Shown here piece by piece: positions 16,319-23,196 of a stretch of 51,688 bases of DNA. Made by a program: the position numbers and the translations under genes. This DNA comes from Oscillospiraceae bacterium. Lineage in GTDB: Bacteria; Bacillota; Clostridia; Oscillospirales; Oscillospiraceae. The notes below the pieces were generated by a model. It was given only the letters and a program-made list of their open reading frames with translations, did no database searches and had not been told where the DNA came from. The DNA is taken from contig JAFVVI010000001.1 in the NCBI GenBank assembly GCA_017502265.1, positions 1 through 51,688 of the forward strand. The letters are read 5' to 3'. Every line of letters starts with the position of its first letter. Position 1 is the first letter of the stretch.

Positions 16319-17238
16319 CGCTTGATCCACTCCGCAATCAATTTCCGTACCTCTTCCGCACCGCTCTTTTCCTCATGGAGCAGATCATGTCTTGCCCCGG
16401 GGAACAGCTTTAATGTCACATTCTCCATGCCGGTTTTCTTCATGCGGTTATAGATTGCCTGGACACCTTTTCCGCCATCGCCCACAGGATCATCCTGTCC
16501 GGAAATCAGCAGGATCGGCAGGCCGGTATCCCATCCATCATATTCAAAGGTGCTTCCGCTCCGCTTCATGGAGCCCAGCAGTTCCCAGAACAGACCCGAA
16601 GAAATGTCCTTGCGCACCAGGGGATCTTCCAGATATTTGTCAAGCTCCGCCTCATCGGCACAGAGCCAATCGGCGCTTGTGCGGTTGGGCTTGAATTTCT
16701 GGTTGTAAGTGCCGAAGGAAAGCTGCCGCACCAGATCGGTGGTTCCGTCAAACCCGGCCTTTTTGATCTGTCCCTTCACAATCCAGCGCATAACCGACAG
16801 CAGCCATCCGGGCTGATGTCCGCTTCCCATGATGATGGCGCCGGACAGCACACCCTCGTCCGGATACTTTGTCAGATATTCCCGGAGCAGGAACGAGCCA
16901 AGGGAAAAGCCCAGCATGAAGTGGGGCATGCCTGGAAACCGCCGCTGCAGATGCTCATAAAACAACTGCATATCCTCGATGGAGGCCGCCCAGCCGCCTT
17001 CCCCAAAGGAAGCAACTTCCGGGTCGCCGGGATTTGCGCCATGTCCACGCAGATCAAAGCCCGCCACTGCGATCCCCATAGGACACAGGTATTCGGCAAA
17101 GGCTTCGTACCGTCCCATATGTTCCGTCATACCGTGGGTAATCTGCAATACCGCTTTCACTTCCCCATCCGGCATCCAAAGTCTGGCCGGCAGTTTGGCT
17201 TCCCCATATCCTGCGAATTCAAATAATTCCCATTTCAT
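16315..17238 (-). CDS. Alpha/beta hydrolase, lysophospholipase/monoacylglycerol-lipase type
   Basis: 307 residues. HGMTEHMGRYEAFAEYL (oxyanion region), FDLRGHGANPG, the nucleophile elbow GFSLGS, a late Asp in LISGQDDPVGDGG and the catalytic His in PGARHDLLHE make a complete lysophospholipase-type alpha/beta hydrolase. There is no signal peptide. CAGGAGGTTATGCC precedes the start. It is first in a two-gene operon with the rhodanese lipoprotein. The promoter and hairpin of the dispersed element at 17308-17373 lie upstream in the same direction. Confidence 0.88.
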   Translation of the reverse strand: MKWELFEFAGYGEAKLPARLWMPDGEVKAVLQITHGMTEHMGRYEAFAEYLCPMGIAVAGFDLRGHGANPGDPEVASFGEGGWAASIEDMQLFYEHLQRRFPGMPHFMLGFSLGSFLLREYLTKYPDEGVLSGAIIMGSGHQPGWLLSVMRWIVKGQIKKAGFDGTTDLVRQLSFGTYNQKFKPNRTSADWLCADEAELDKYLEDPLVRKDISSGLFWELLGSMKRSGSTFEYDGWDTGLPILLISGQDDPVGDGGKGVQAIYNRMKKTGMENVTLKLFPGARHDLLHEEKSGAEEVRKLIAEWIKR

Positions 17239-17422
17239 GGCATAACCTCCTGTTTTTGCGTATATTCTACCATATCCTTTTCCCGGCGGAAAGAGGTTTC
17301 TTTACAAAAAGAAGCGGCCTCCGCAGAAGCCGCCCAACATAAATATCATACCACACCTGTTTTCTCCTGTCCATTCTCAGTTTCTCCAACTTTTTGCGTC
17401 CATTCTTATGGAACATCCCATC

Positions 17423-17451
17423 TTGAAAAGTTTGGGTTCTCGCTGTATTAT
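17423..17451 (+). promoter_or_regulatory. Plus-strand promoter of element copy A
   Basis: TTGAAA and TATTAT with a 17-base spacer. Copy B has TTGTAA and TAATAT at the same place with the same spacing. Confidence 0.7.
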
Positions 17452-17457
17452 GAAGAT

Positions 17458-17602
17458 ACAAAAAAGGAGTGAGTCCAATGTACTAAGCAAACTCCCCTAA
17501 AAACAAATCTATAGAAAGTAAGAGGTTACGAAAATGAGTGATCCCATCATCCACTAATGACCCTTGATCTTGAGTAAATCAAAAGATCAAGGGTCATTTC
17601 TT
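17458..17602 (+). ncRNA. Putative small RNA with two mini-ORFs (copy A)
   Basis: Predicted transcript of about 145 nt from the promoter at 17423 to an intrinsic terminator with a 15-base stem (17557-17571 with 17583-17597). It contains AAGGAG 8 bases before ATG TAC TAA (17478-17486), then AGAGG before ATG AGT GAT CCC ATC ATC CAC TAA (17534-17557, MSDPIIH). The copy B terminator stem has compensating changes, which supports an RNA function. I do not recognise it as a named RNA family. Confidence 0.6.
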
Positions 17603-17628
17603 TGCGCTCCGAAAGGGGCGATTTTTTA

Positions 17629-17657
17629 TTGTCTGGGGTTCGTCTTCGTGGTATAAT
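17629..17657 (+). promoter_or_regulatory. Promoter of the acetyltransferase operon
   Basis: TTGTCT and TATAAT with a 17-base spacer, about 20 bases before the ribosome binding site for 17685. Confidence 0.75.
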
Positions 17658-17684
17658 GATGCCATCAATTTTCGAGGTGATATG

Positions 17685-18302
17685 ATGGCTTTCAACCTGA
17701 TCGATTTGGAAAACTGGGAACGCAGAGAGTTCTATGAGCATTTTATCAACCGGGTGGTCTGCACCTATTCTGCCGTGGTGAATCTGGATATCACGAATCT
17801 GAAGGGACAGAAGCTGTACCCAGCCATGATCTGGCTGCTGACCAAGACCGTCAATGATATGCCGGAGTTTCGGACCTCGCTCACGCCGGAAGGTCTGGGC
17901 ATCTACGACGATATGCACCCCATGTACACGGTGTTCAACAAGGAAAACAAGAACTTTTCCGGCATCTGGTCCTGGTTTTCGGAGGATTACAAAACCTTCC
18001 TGAAGGGCTACGAGGACGATGTGGCCCGTTACAGCACCTCCACCCGTTACACCCCCAAGCCCGGGACCCCTGCCAATTCCTTCAACATCTCTATGGTCCC
18101 CTGGGTGGAGTTTACGGGCTTCAACATCAATGTCTTTGACGAGGGCAAGTTCCTGCTGCCGATCTTTACGATGGGCAAGTTCTTTGAGCGAGACGGCAAA
18201 CGGCTGCTGCCGCTGGCCATCCAGGTGCATCATGCCGTCTGCGACGGATACCATCTGGGCGTGTTTGTGGAGAAGCTTCAGGGTTATATCGATCAGTTTT
18301 AA
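17685..18302 (+). CDS. cat: Chloramphenicol acetyltransferase (CatA-like)
   Basis: 205 residues starting MAFNLIDLENWERREF, close to the start typical of type A CATs. The signature HHAVCDGYH, with catalytic His and structural Asp, is intact, as are YTVFNKENKNFSGIW and NISMVPWVEFTGFN. CATs are cytoplasmic trimers that acetylate chloramphenicol with acetyl-CoA. At 205 residues it is slightly shorter than the usual 213-220, mainly in one loop, so it may be a chromosomal xenobiotic acetyltransferase rather than a proven resistance gene. The ATG at 17685 is preferred over 17682 by spacing from GAGGTGAT. The TAATG overlap couples it to the next gene. Confidence 0.82.
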   Translation: MAFNLIDLENWERREFYEHFINRVVCTYSAVVNLDITNLKGQKLYPAMIWLLTKTVNDMPEFRTSLTPEGLGIYDDMHPMYTVFNKENKNFSGIWSWFSEDYKTFLKGYEDDVARYSTSTRYTPKPGTPANSFNISMVPWVEFTGFNINVFDEGKFLLPIFTMGKFFERDGKRLLPLAIQVHHAVCDGYHLGVFVEKLQGYIDQF

Positions 18303-18817
18303 TGGATCAGATGAAAAAACAGATCGCAAATATCATCACTTTCTGCCGCATCCCTGGCAGTATCGGGCTATTGTTCTGTCCCGTGTTTTCTGCTTGCTTT
18401 TATGGGCTATACATATTCTGCGGTCTGACCGATATGGTGGACGGAACCATTGCAAGAAAGACAGGTGCCGCCAGTTCATTTGGTTCAACGCTGGACACCG
18501 TTGCCGACTTTCTCTTTGTAATCGTTTCTTTTGTGAAGCTGGTGCCGGTGATCCAGATTCCCATATGGATCTGGGTCTGGGCGGCTGTCATTGCGGTGGT
18601 GAAGCTGGTCAATCTGGTTTGGGGGATCACGCAAACGAAGCAGATACCTGCTCTGCACACCATCGCCAACAAAGCCACAGGCCTATGCCTGTTTCTATTG
18701 CCGCTGACGATTTCCTTTGTGGATCTGCGGTATACAGCCCCGGTGGTATGTGTCCTTGCAACGATAGCGGCCATCCAGGAAAGGTATTACATCGCAACAG
18801 AACGCAATGTCGTTTAG
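18302..18817 (+). CDS. CDP-alcohol phosphatidyltransferase
   Basis: 171 residues with about five membrane segments. The family signature D-G-x2-A-R-x8-G-x3-D-x3-D is complete in VDGTIARKTGAASSFGSTLD followed by TVAD. These integral membrane enzymes displace CMP from CDP-alcohols to make phospholipids such as phosphatidylglycerophosphate. The gene shares one base with the cat stop (TAATG), so its translation depends on the acetyltransferase gene. It is somewhat shorter than PgsA, and the alcohol substrate cannot be read from sequence. Confidence 0.85.
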   Translation: MDQMKKQIANIITFCRIPGSIGLLFCPVFSACFYGLYIFCGLTDMVDGTIARKTGAASSFGSTLDTVADFLFVIVSFVKLVPVIQIPIWIWVWAAVIAVVKLVNLVWGITQTKQIPALHTIANKATGLCLFLLPLTISFVDLRYTAPVVCVLATIAAIQERYYIATERNVV

Positions 18818-18825
18818 AGAAGAAT

Positions 18826-18860
18826 ATCACAGGCAATGTGGGATTTGCCTGTGATTTTTT
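18826..18860 (+). terminator. Terminator of the cat operon
   Basis: An 11-base perfect stem ATCACAGGCAA / TTGCCTGTGAT followed by TTTTTTC. Confidence 0.85.
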
Positions 18861-18861
18861 C

Positions 18862-18890
18862 TTGACATTTCCGCCCTTTCCCCTTACAAT
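18862..18890 (+). promoter_or_regulatory. Promoter of pnuC
   Basis: Consensus TTGACA and TACAAT, spacer 17. It begins only 2 bases after the preceding terminator tail. Confidence 0.8.
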
Positions 18891-18896
18891 CTCATC

Positions 18897-19003
18897 AGAA
18901 TATTGGACTGCCACCGGGTAGTAAGCGAAAGCGCTTGTTTGCACATCGTTAGGTCTTTGAAGATGTGTGGATGGGTGCTTATTTTTTATGTTTTGGAGGG
19001 CTT
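18897..19003 (+). promoter_or_regulatory. Structured 5' leader of pnuC, riboswitch candidate of unknown class
   Basis: About 107 nt between promoter and start. It contains a short hairpin AAGCG-AAAG-CGCTT, a CACATC/GATGTG pairing, and a GCAC...GGGTGC pairing followed by TTATTTTTT, which looks like a terminator immediately before the GGAGGG. The layout suits transcription attenuation by a ligand. I could not match it to a known riboswitch consensus. Confidence 0.4.
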
Positions 19004-19693
19004 ATGAAAAAACTGATCAATTACTTTTCCAGAGGGGAACTGACCCTGTGGGGCGGCTCTGCCGGGCTGATCCTGGTGTCCTTTTTCCTCTTTGACCGGG
19101 TGAATTTCATGACGCTGGCGGCCTCGCTGATCGGCACGACCTCGCTGATCTTCAACGCCAAGGGCAATCCCATCGGGCAGGCTCTGATGATCCTGTTCAG
19201 TCTGCTCTACGGTCTGATCTCCTACACCTTTTCCTACTTTGGCGAGATGATCACCTACCTCGGCATGACCGGCCCCATGGCACTGTTTGCTTATGTTTCC
19301 TGGCTTCGCAATCCCTATAACGGGAACCATTCGGAGGTGGCGGTGAACCGGCTGGGAAGCAAGGAGCTTGCACTCATGTATGCGCTGACCGCCGGGATTA
19401 CCTTCGGATTCTATTTCATTCTGGACCACTTTGGCACCGCCAATATGCTCCCCAGCACCCTGTCCGTGACCACCAGCTTCATCGCCGTCTACCTGACCTT
19501 CCGCCGCAGTCCCTACTTCGCCCTGGCCTACGCCGCCAACGATGTGGTGCTGATCGTCATGTGGACCATGGCGGCAAAAGAGGACATCAGCTATCTGTCC
19601 GTCATCATCTGCTTTGTGATGTTCCTCGTGAATGATTTGTACGGTTTCGTGAGCTGGAAGCGGATGGAGAAGCGGCAACTGAATATGGCATAA
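19004..19693 (+). CDS. pnuC: PnuC-family nicotinamide riboside transporter
   Basis: 229 residues with seven predicted membrane segments. TLAASLIGTTSLIFNAKGNPIGQ and YFALAYAANDVVLIVMW are characteristic PnuC segments; the latter carries the conserved N-D-x-V-L-x-x-x-W motif of the substrate pathway. PnuC imports nicotinamide riboside by facilitated diffusion, trapped by phosphorylation inside the cell; some members carry other vitamins. The start at 19004 follows TTGGAGGG; an earlier in-frame ATG at 18965 lies in the leader and lacks a site. It is a single-gene unit with its own consensus promoter and structured leader. Confidence 0.88.
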   Translation: MKKLINYFSRGELTLWGGSAGLILVSFFLFDRVNFMTLAASLIGTTSLIFNAKGNPIGQALMILFSLLYGLISYTFSYFGEMITYLGMTGPMALFAYVSWLRNPYNGNHSEVAVNRLGSKELALMYALTAGITFGFYFILDHFGTANMLPSTLSVTTSFIAVYLTFRRSPYFALAYAANDVVLIVMWTMAAKEDISYLSVIICFVMFLVNDLYGFVSWKRMEKRQLNMA

Positions 19694-19716
19694 CCGGTTC
19701 CTCAGTTGCATCGCAA

Positions 19717-19760
19717 TTCCGGGACTTTTATTTGCATCGTTGCGCTTCCTGAGCTATAAT
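19717..19760 (+). promoter_or_regulatory. Promoter of the alcohol dehydrogenase gene, sharing 22 bases with 497-518
   Basis: TTGCAT (19732-19737) and TATAAT (19755-19760), spacer 17. Bases 19717-19738 are identical to 497-518. Confidence 0.7.
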
Positions 19761-19788
19761 AGTCCCAAACACACAGGAGGTACATCCC

Positions 19789-20856
19789 ATGAAAGCCCTG
19801 ACCTACATCGAACACGGCAAATTTGCCCTCATGGACAAGCCCAAGCCCACGATCCTCGACCCCAGAGATGCGGTCGTCCGAGTTACTTTGGGCAGTATCT
19901 GCACCAGCGATCTGCACATCAAGCATGGGTCGGTGCCCCGGGCGGTTCCCGGCATTACAGTTGGCCATGAGATGGTGGGCGTGGTGGAGGAAGTCGGCTC
20001 CGCAGTGACTACTGTGAGGCCCGGTGACCGGGTGACGGTAAATGTGGAGACCTTCTGCGGCGAGTGCTTCTTCTGCCGGCACGGCTTTGTGAACAACTGC
20101 ACCGACCCTAATGGCGGCTGGGCACTGGGATGCCGCATCGACGGCGGACAGGCGGAGTTCGTCCGGGTACCCTATGCGGATCAGGGTCTGAACAAGATCC
20201 CCGATTCTGTTTCTGACGAGCAGGCACTGCTGGTGGGCGATGTGCTGGCCACCGGCTTCTGGGCCGCCCGGATCAGCGAGATCACCCCCGATGACACCGT
20301 CCTCATCATCGGCGCAGGCCCCACGGGCCTATGTACCCTCATGTGCGTGCTTCTGAAGAACCCCAAACGAATCATCGTCTGCGAAAAAGATCCGGCACGA
20401 ATCGCCTTCGTCCACGAGCATTACCCTGAAGTGCTGACCTGCACCCCGGACGAGTGCGAGGCCTTCACCCTCGCCAACTCCGACCACGGCGGCGCCGATG
20501 TGGTGCTGGAAGTGGCTGGCGCAAAGGACACCTTCCGTCTGGCCTGGACCTGCGCCCGGCCCAACGCCATCGTCACCGTGGTAGCCCTCTATGACGAGCC
20601 CCAGACCCTTCCCCTGCCCGACATGTACGGCAAAAACCTCACCTTCAAAACCGGCGGTGTCGACGGCTGCGACTGCGCCGAGATCCTGCGGCTGATTGAA
20701 CAGGGCAAAATCGACACCACGCCGCTGATCACCCATCGCTACAAGCTGGAAGACATCGAGGAGGCTTACCGGGTGTTTGAGAACAAGCTCGATGGGGTGA
20801 TTAAGGTGGCTGTGGAGCCAAAAAATAAAAATAGTTACCGCCTCGGTCAAAGATGA
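19789..20856 (+). CDS. Zinc-dependent medium-chain alcohol dehydrogenase
   Basis: 355 residues preceded by AGGAGG. It shows the complete medium-chain dehydrogenase pattern: catalytic zinc ligands in SICTSDLH and GHEMVG, structural zinc cysteines in CGECFFCRHGFVNNC, and the NAD(P) Rossmann motif IIGAGPTGL. The absence of a clear substrate pocket signature leaves the alcohol open; relatives include 2,3-butanediol, sorbitol and threonine dehydrogenases. The final codons run into the shared terminator at 20835-20868. It is a single-gene unit. Confidence 0.88.
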   Translation: MKALTYIEHGKFALMDKPKPTILDPRDAVVRVTLGSICTSDLHIKHGSVPRAVPGITVGHEMVGVVEEVGSAVTTVRPGDRVTVNVETFCGECFFCRHGFVNNCTDPNGGWALGCRIDGGQAEFVRVPYADQGLNKIPDSVSDEQALLVGDVLATGFWAARISEITPDDTVLIIGAGPTGLCTLMCVLLKNPKRIIVCEKDPARIAFVHEHYPEVLTCTPDECEAFTLANSDHGGADVVLEVAGAKDTFRLAWTCARPNAIVTVVALYDEPQTLPLPDMYGKNLTFKTGGVDGCDCAEILRLIEQGKIDTTPLITHRYKLEDIEEAYRVFENKLDGVIKVAVEPKNKNSYRLGQR

Positions 20857-20868
20857 CTGAGGCGGTAA
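20835..20868. terminator. Bidirectional terminator between the dehydrogenase and the restriction operon
   Basis: A 15-base stem TTACCGCCTCGGTCA / TGACTGAGGCGGTAA with one G-T pair and loop AAGA. The dehydrogenase stop codon lies inside it. Confidence 0.8.
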
Positions 20869-20879
20869 TTTGCTATGAT

Positions 20880-22097
20880 TTATATTTCGACTACTTTAAT
20901 CTCTCCATTATCGAGGAAAAGAGGATGCGGGAATCTTACTGTCCTATACTCCGCAGGGAAGGTTATCTCAATATAGTCAGAACCAATTTCCACGACTGTG
21001 CCATACCCACATTTTTCGTGAAAAACAAGACTACCGCGCTTAATTCTTTCTGAATAAGGACCCATAAAACGGTGACCATTTCTGTGTATCATATGATCTG
21101 GCTCAGTAGCAATCCAAATTTCAGTTTCCCATGCTATTTCTTCAGGGCAAGAACGATATGCCTCATAATTATTAAAGGCTGTTATAAAAACACATTTCGA
21201 GGCAGCACTACCCATCATTTGCTCTAGCTCATATTTTCTTTCCGCTGTAATCGGATTAGAAGAATGATATGCTTCAATTAGATAAATCCAATCCTTAACT
21301 TCGGAATAAGCAACAACATCCGGGAGCTTACCCTGGGAGATATCACCGATTCCAAGTTTCTCCATCGTATCAGATTCGTTAATGACACCATATTTATTGT
21401 CAGAATCTCCACAATAGAGTATCTTTGCACCAAATCCGAAACGAGGCAGAAATTCTTGAATAATCTGCTGTTGAATCTGATTATGTTCTCCGTCTTTTAA
21501 TTGGAACTCTTGCCCATCTGCGGTGCGAACGGTAATCTTGGGAATATCTCTCTTCTGTTCCAATCGTTCGGCATATGTTTTATGCGAACGATTAAAAATG
21601 TCGACTTGCTTTTTCCAGTCTTTCTGATGGTATGTGCGGATAATTTTTGAATACTCTACACTAACCTTATATCCTCTAGTGGAATCGCTCAGATTAGAAT
21701 CCGGTTTGGATTGCACAACAATTCCTGCGATGAGAAGCCGTTTCAAACCGTGACGAAGGACATAATCATATGACCCTTTACTTGTAGAATCTTCGAGATG
21801 TTGGTTGTAAAAATCAATCATCTGTTTTGTAGTGACGGCATATGTTTTGTTTGCATCTTTTATTTTCGCCCAGTCTTTGGTTGTTTTTACATCTCCAACC
21901 GCTAAGAGGGCCATAGCAATCTTTTCCTTGCGAATATCGGTCAAATCGTCTGTAGGGATTCCTAATGCTTGAACAATATGGAGTGCTTCACGAATCAGCT
22001 TCTGCACATCGGGAGATTTTTCAGAAAACCCTTTCTTATATCCATTGGCGGTCTTGCGACCTTTGTAGTCTATGACAGGCAAATCCAAGTTAGGCAT
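20880..22097 (-). CDS. BsuBI/PstI-family type II restriction endonuclease with C-terminal extension
   Basis: 405 residues. The segment about 220-350, with KLPDVVAYSEVKDWIYLIEA followed by a HSSNPITAERK stretch, is the PD-(D/E)XK core of BsuBI/PstI enzymes; the N-terminal winged-helix-like part is also typical. BsuBI and PstI are about 316-326 residues. The extra C-terminal 55 residues (from about 350: LVFHEKCGYGTVVEI, then ITFPAEYRTVRFP) resemble the small beta-barrel found at the end of UvrD/PcrA helicases. The start at 22097 has AAAGGAG; it overlaps the methyltransferase by 8 bases. Relatives cut CTGCAG, but the partner here is a C5 methyltransferase. Confidence 0.82.
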   Translation of the reverse strand: MPNLDLPVIDYKGRKTANGYKKGFSEKSPDVQKLIREALHIVQALGIPTDDLTDIRKEKIAMALLAVGDVKTTKDWAKIKDANKTYAVTTKQMIDFYNQHLEDSTSKGSYDYVLRHGLKRLLIAGIVVQSKPDSNLSDSTRGYKVSVEYSKIIRTYHQKDWKKQVDIFNRSHKTYAERLEQKRDIPKITVRTADGQEFQLKDGEHNQIQQQIIQEFLPRFGFGAKILYCGDSDNKYGVINESDTMEKLGIGDISQGKLPDVVAYSEVKDWIYLIEAYHSSNPITAERKYELEQMMGSAASKCVFITAFNNYEAYRSCPEEIAWETEIWIATEPDHMIHRNGHRFMGPYSERIKRGSLVFHEKCGYGTVVEIGSDYIEITFPAEYRTVRFPHPLFLDNGEIKVVEI

Positions 22098-23073
22098 TTT
22101 TATCTCCTTTCCGATTTTGCAAGTAATCAATTACAGATAGCGCAAGATGATATGCAAACATAGGAGGAACTGCATTTCCAATTTGTGTGAACTGGCTTTC
22201 TTCATTACCTGAAAACTCAAACCAATCTGGAAAACTCTGTAGTCTCGCCGCTTCTCGAACGGTAATCCTTCTTCTTCTCCCATCTGCTAAACGAATTCTG
22301 TGCATATCACTAGTAGCACCAGCAAGGTTACGACAAGTTAGGGTTCTTGCAGGTCGATCCATATGCAAATCTCTGGGATTCTTGCATTTAGATGCTGCTT
22401 CATATTTGGCTATATACTGATCCATTGCTGGTGTAAGAAATGCTGCGTTCTCTGGAATCTGAGTTGCCAACTCGCCTAATGCTTCCCCAGCTGTAATGCG
22501 ATAGTCGTTCTCAACAGGAGGAATAAATCCGCCACGATGTCCAATCATCACCATTCGTTCACGAGTTTGAGGAACATCAAATCGATCCATTTTAATTACT
22601 GTTTTGAAAACGGTATAATCCAAAGATTCAAATTCATCGGTCAGCATTTTGAAATAGTCGGCATTTTGTTCAGGAAGACCTTTCACATTCTCGCAAATCC
22701 ATATATCTGGATCAATCTTTCGAATTGCTTCAATAAAAGAAGGAAAGCCATTGCGTGAATCTTCCTTGCCGAGTTGCTTACCTCGACGACTAAACGGCTG
22801 ACATGGAGGCCCACCGATTACAATCTGCACTTTGGGGAAATCCATATCAGGAGTAATCATTACCTGATGACATTCAGACCTCAGGTTTTTCCGATATGTT
22901 TCACAACAATCCGCTACCATTTCATATCCAATAGTTTTGATTCCTGCTGCTTCAAATCCTAATGACAAACCGCCACATCCAGCAAATAAGTCAATCGCTG
23001 TGTACTGTTGCACATCTGGTATTTGAAGGGTTTGGTTCAAAAACTCGATATAATCCAAATATTCTCTAGCCAT
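22090..23073 (-). CDS. DNA (cytosine-5) methyltransferase of the restriction system
   Basis: 327 residues with the ordered C5-methyltransferase motifs: DLFAGCGGLSLGFE (I, S-adenosylmethionine), GGPPCQPFS with catalytic Cys91 (IV), CENVKG (VI), QTRERMVMIG (VIII), RTLTCRN region, and QIGNAVPP (X). The target-recognition region between VIII and IX is short. It modifies the site recognised by the downstream endonuclease to protect the host. It is first in the two-gene operon, as expected for safe establishment after transfer, and GGAAGAAC precedes its start. Confidence 0.9.
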   Translation of the reverse strand: MAREYLDYIEFLNQTLQIPDVQQYTAIDLFAGCGGLSLGFEAAGIKTIGYEMVADCCETYRKNLRSECHQVMITPDMDFPKVQIVIGGPPCQPFSRRGKQLGKEDSRNGFPSFIEAIRKIDPDIWICENVKGLPEQNADYFKMLTDEFESLDYTVFKTVIKMDRFDVPQTRERMVMIGHRGGFIPPVENDYRITAGEALGELATQIPENAAFLTPAMDQYIAKYEAASKCKNPRDLHMDRPARTLTCRNLAGATSDMHRIRLADGRRRRITVREAARLQSFPDWFEFSGNEESQFTQIGNAVPPMFAYHLALSVIDYLQNRKGDKNA

Positions 23074-23113
23074 AATTAGTTCTTCCTATCGAGGGTACAT
23101 TATTCTACTTTAA

Positions 23114-23142
23114 ATTATATATGAGAAGAACAAAAAAGTCAA
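23114..23142 (-). promoter_or_regulatory. Promoter of the restriction-modification operon
   Basis: On the minus strand, TTGACT (23142-23137) and TATAAT (23119-23114) with a 17-base spacer. Confidence 0.75.
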
Positions 23143-23196
23143 ATAGTGCTACACCTTGAGAATTGGTTCACAGATTACAAAAACACAACCGTCTCC

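Larger units (their letters stand above)
17308..17602. repeat. Copy A of a roughly 295-bp dispersed bidirectional element (copy B at 50732)
   Basis: Shares with 50732-51026, in the same order: a GC hairpin; CCGCCCAACATAAA; a minus-strand promoter; GTTTCTCCAA and a CCCATCTTG block; a plus-strand promoter; AAAGGAGTGAGTCCAATGTA; AGAGGTTACG; and a terminator. Spacing is nearly constant, while linkers and stem sequences differ. The minus-strand part is a promoter (TGGACA 17373-17368, TATGAT 17350-17345, 17-base spacer) followed by hairpin 17333-17308 and a TTCTTTTT tail, upstream of the lysophospholipase gene. Confidence 0.75.
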
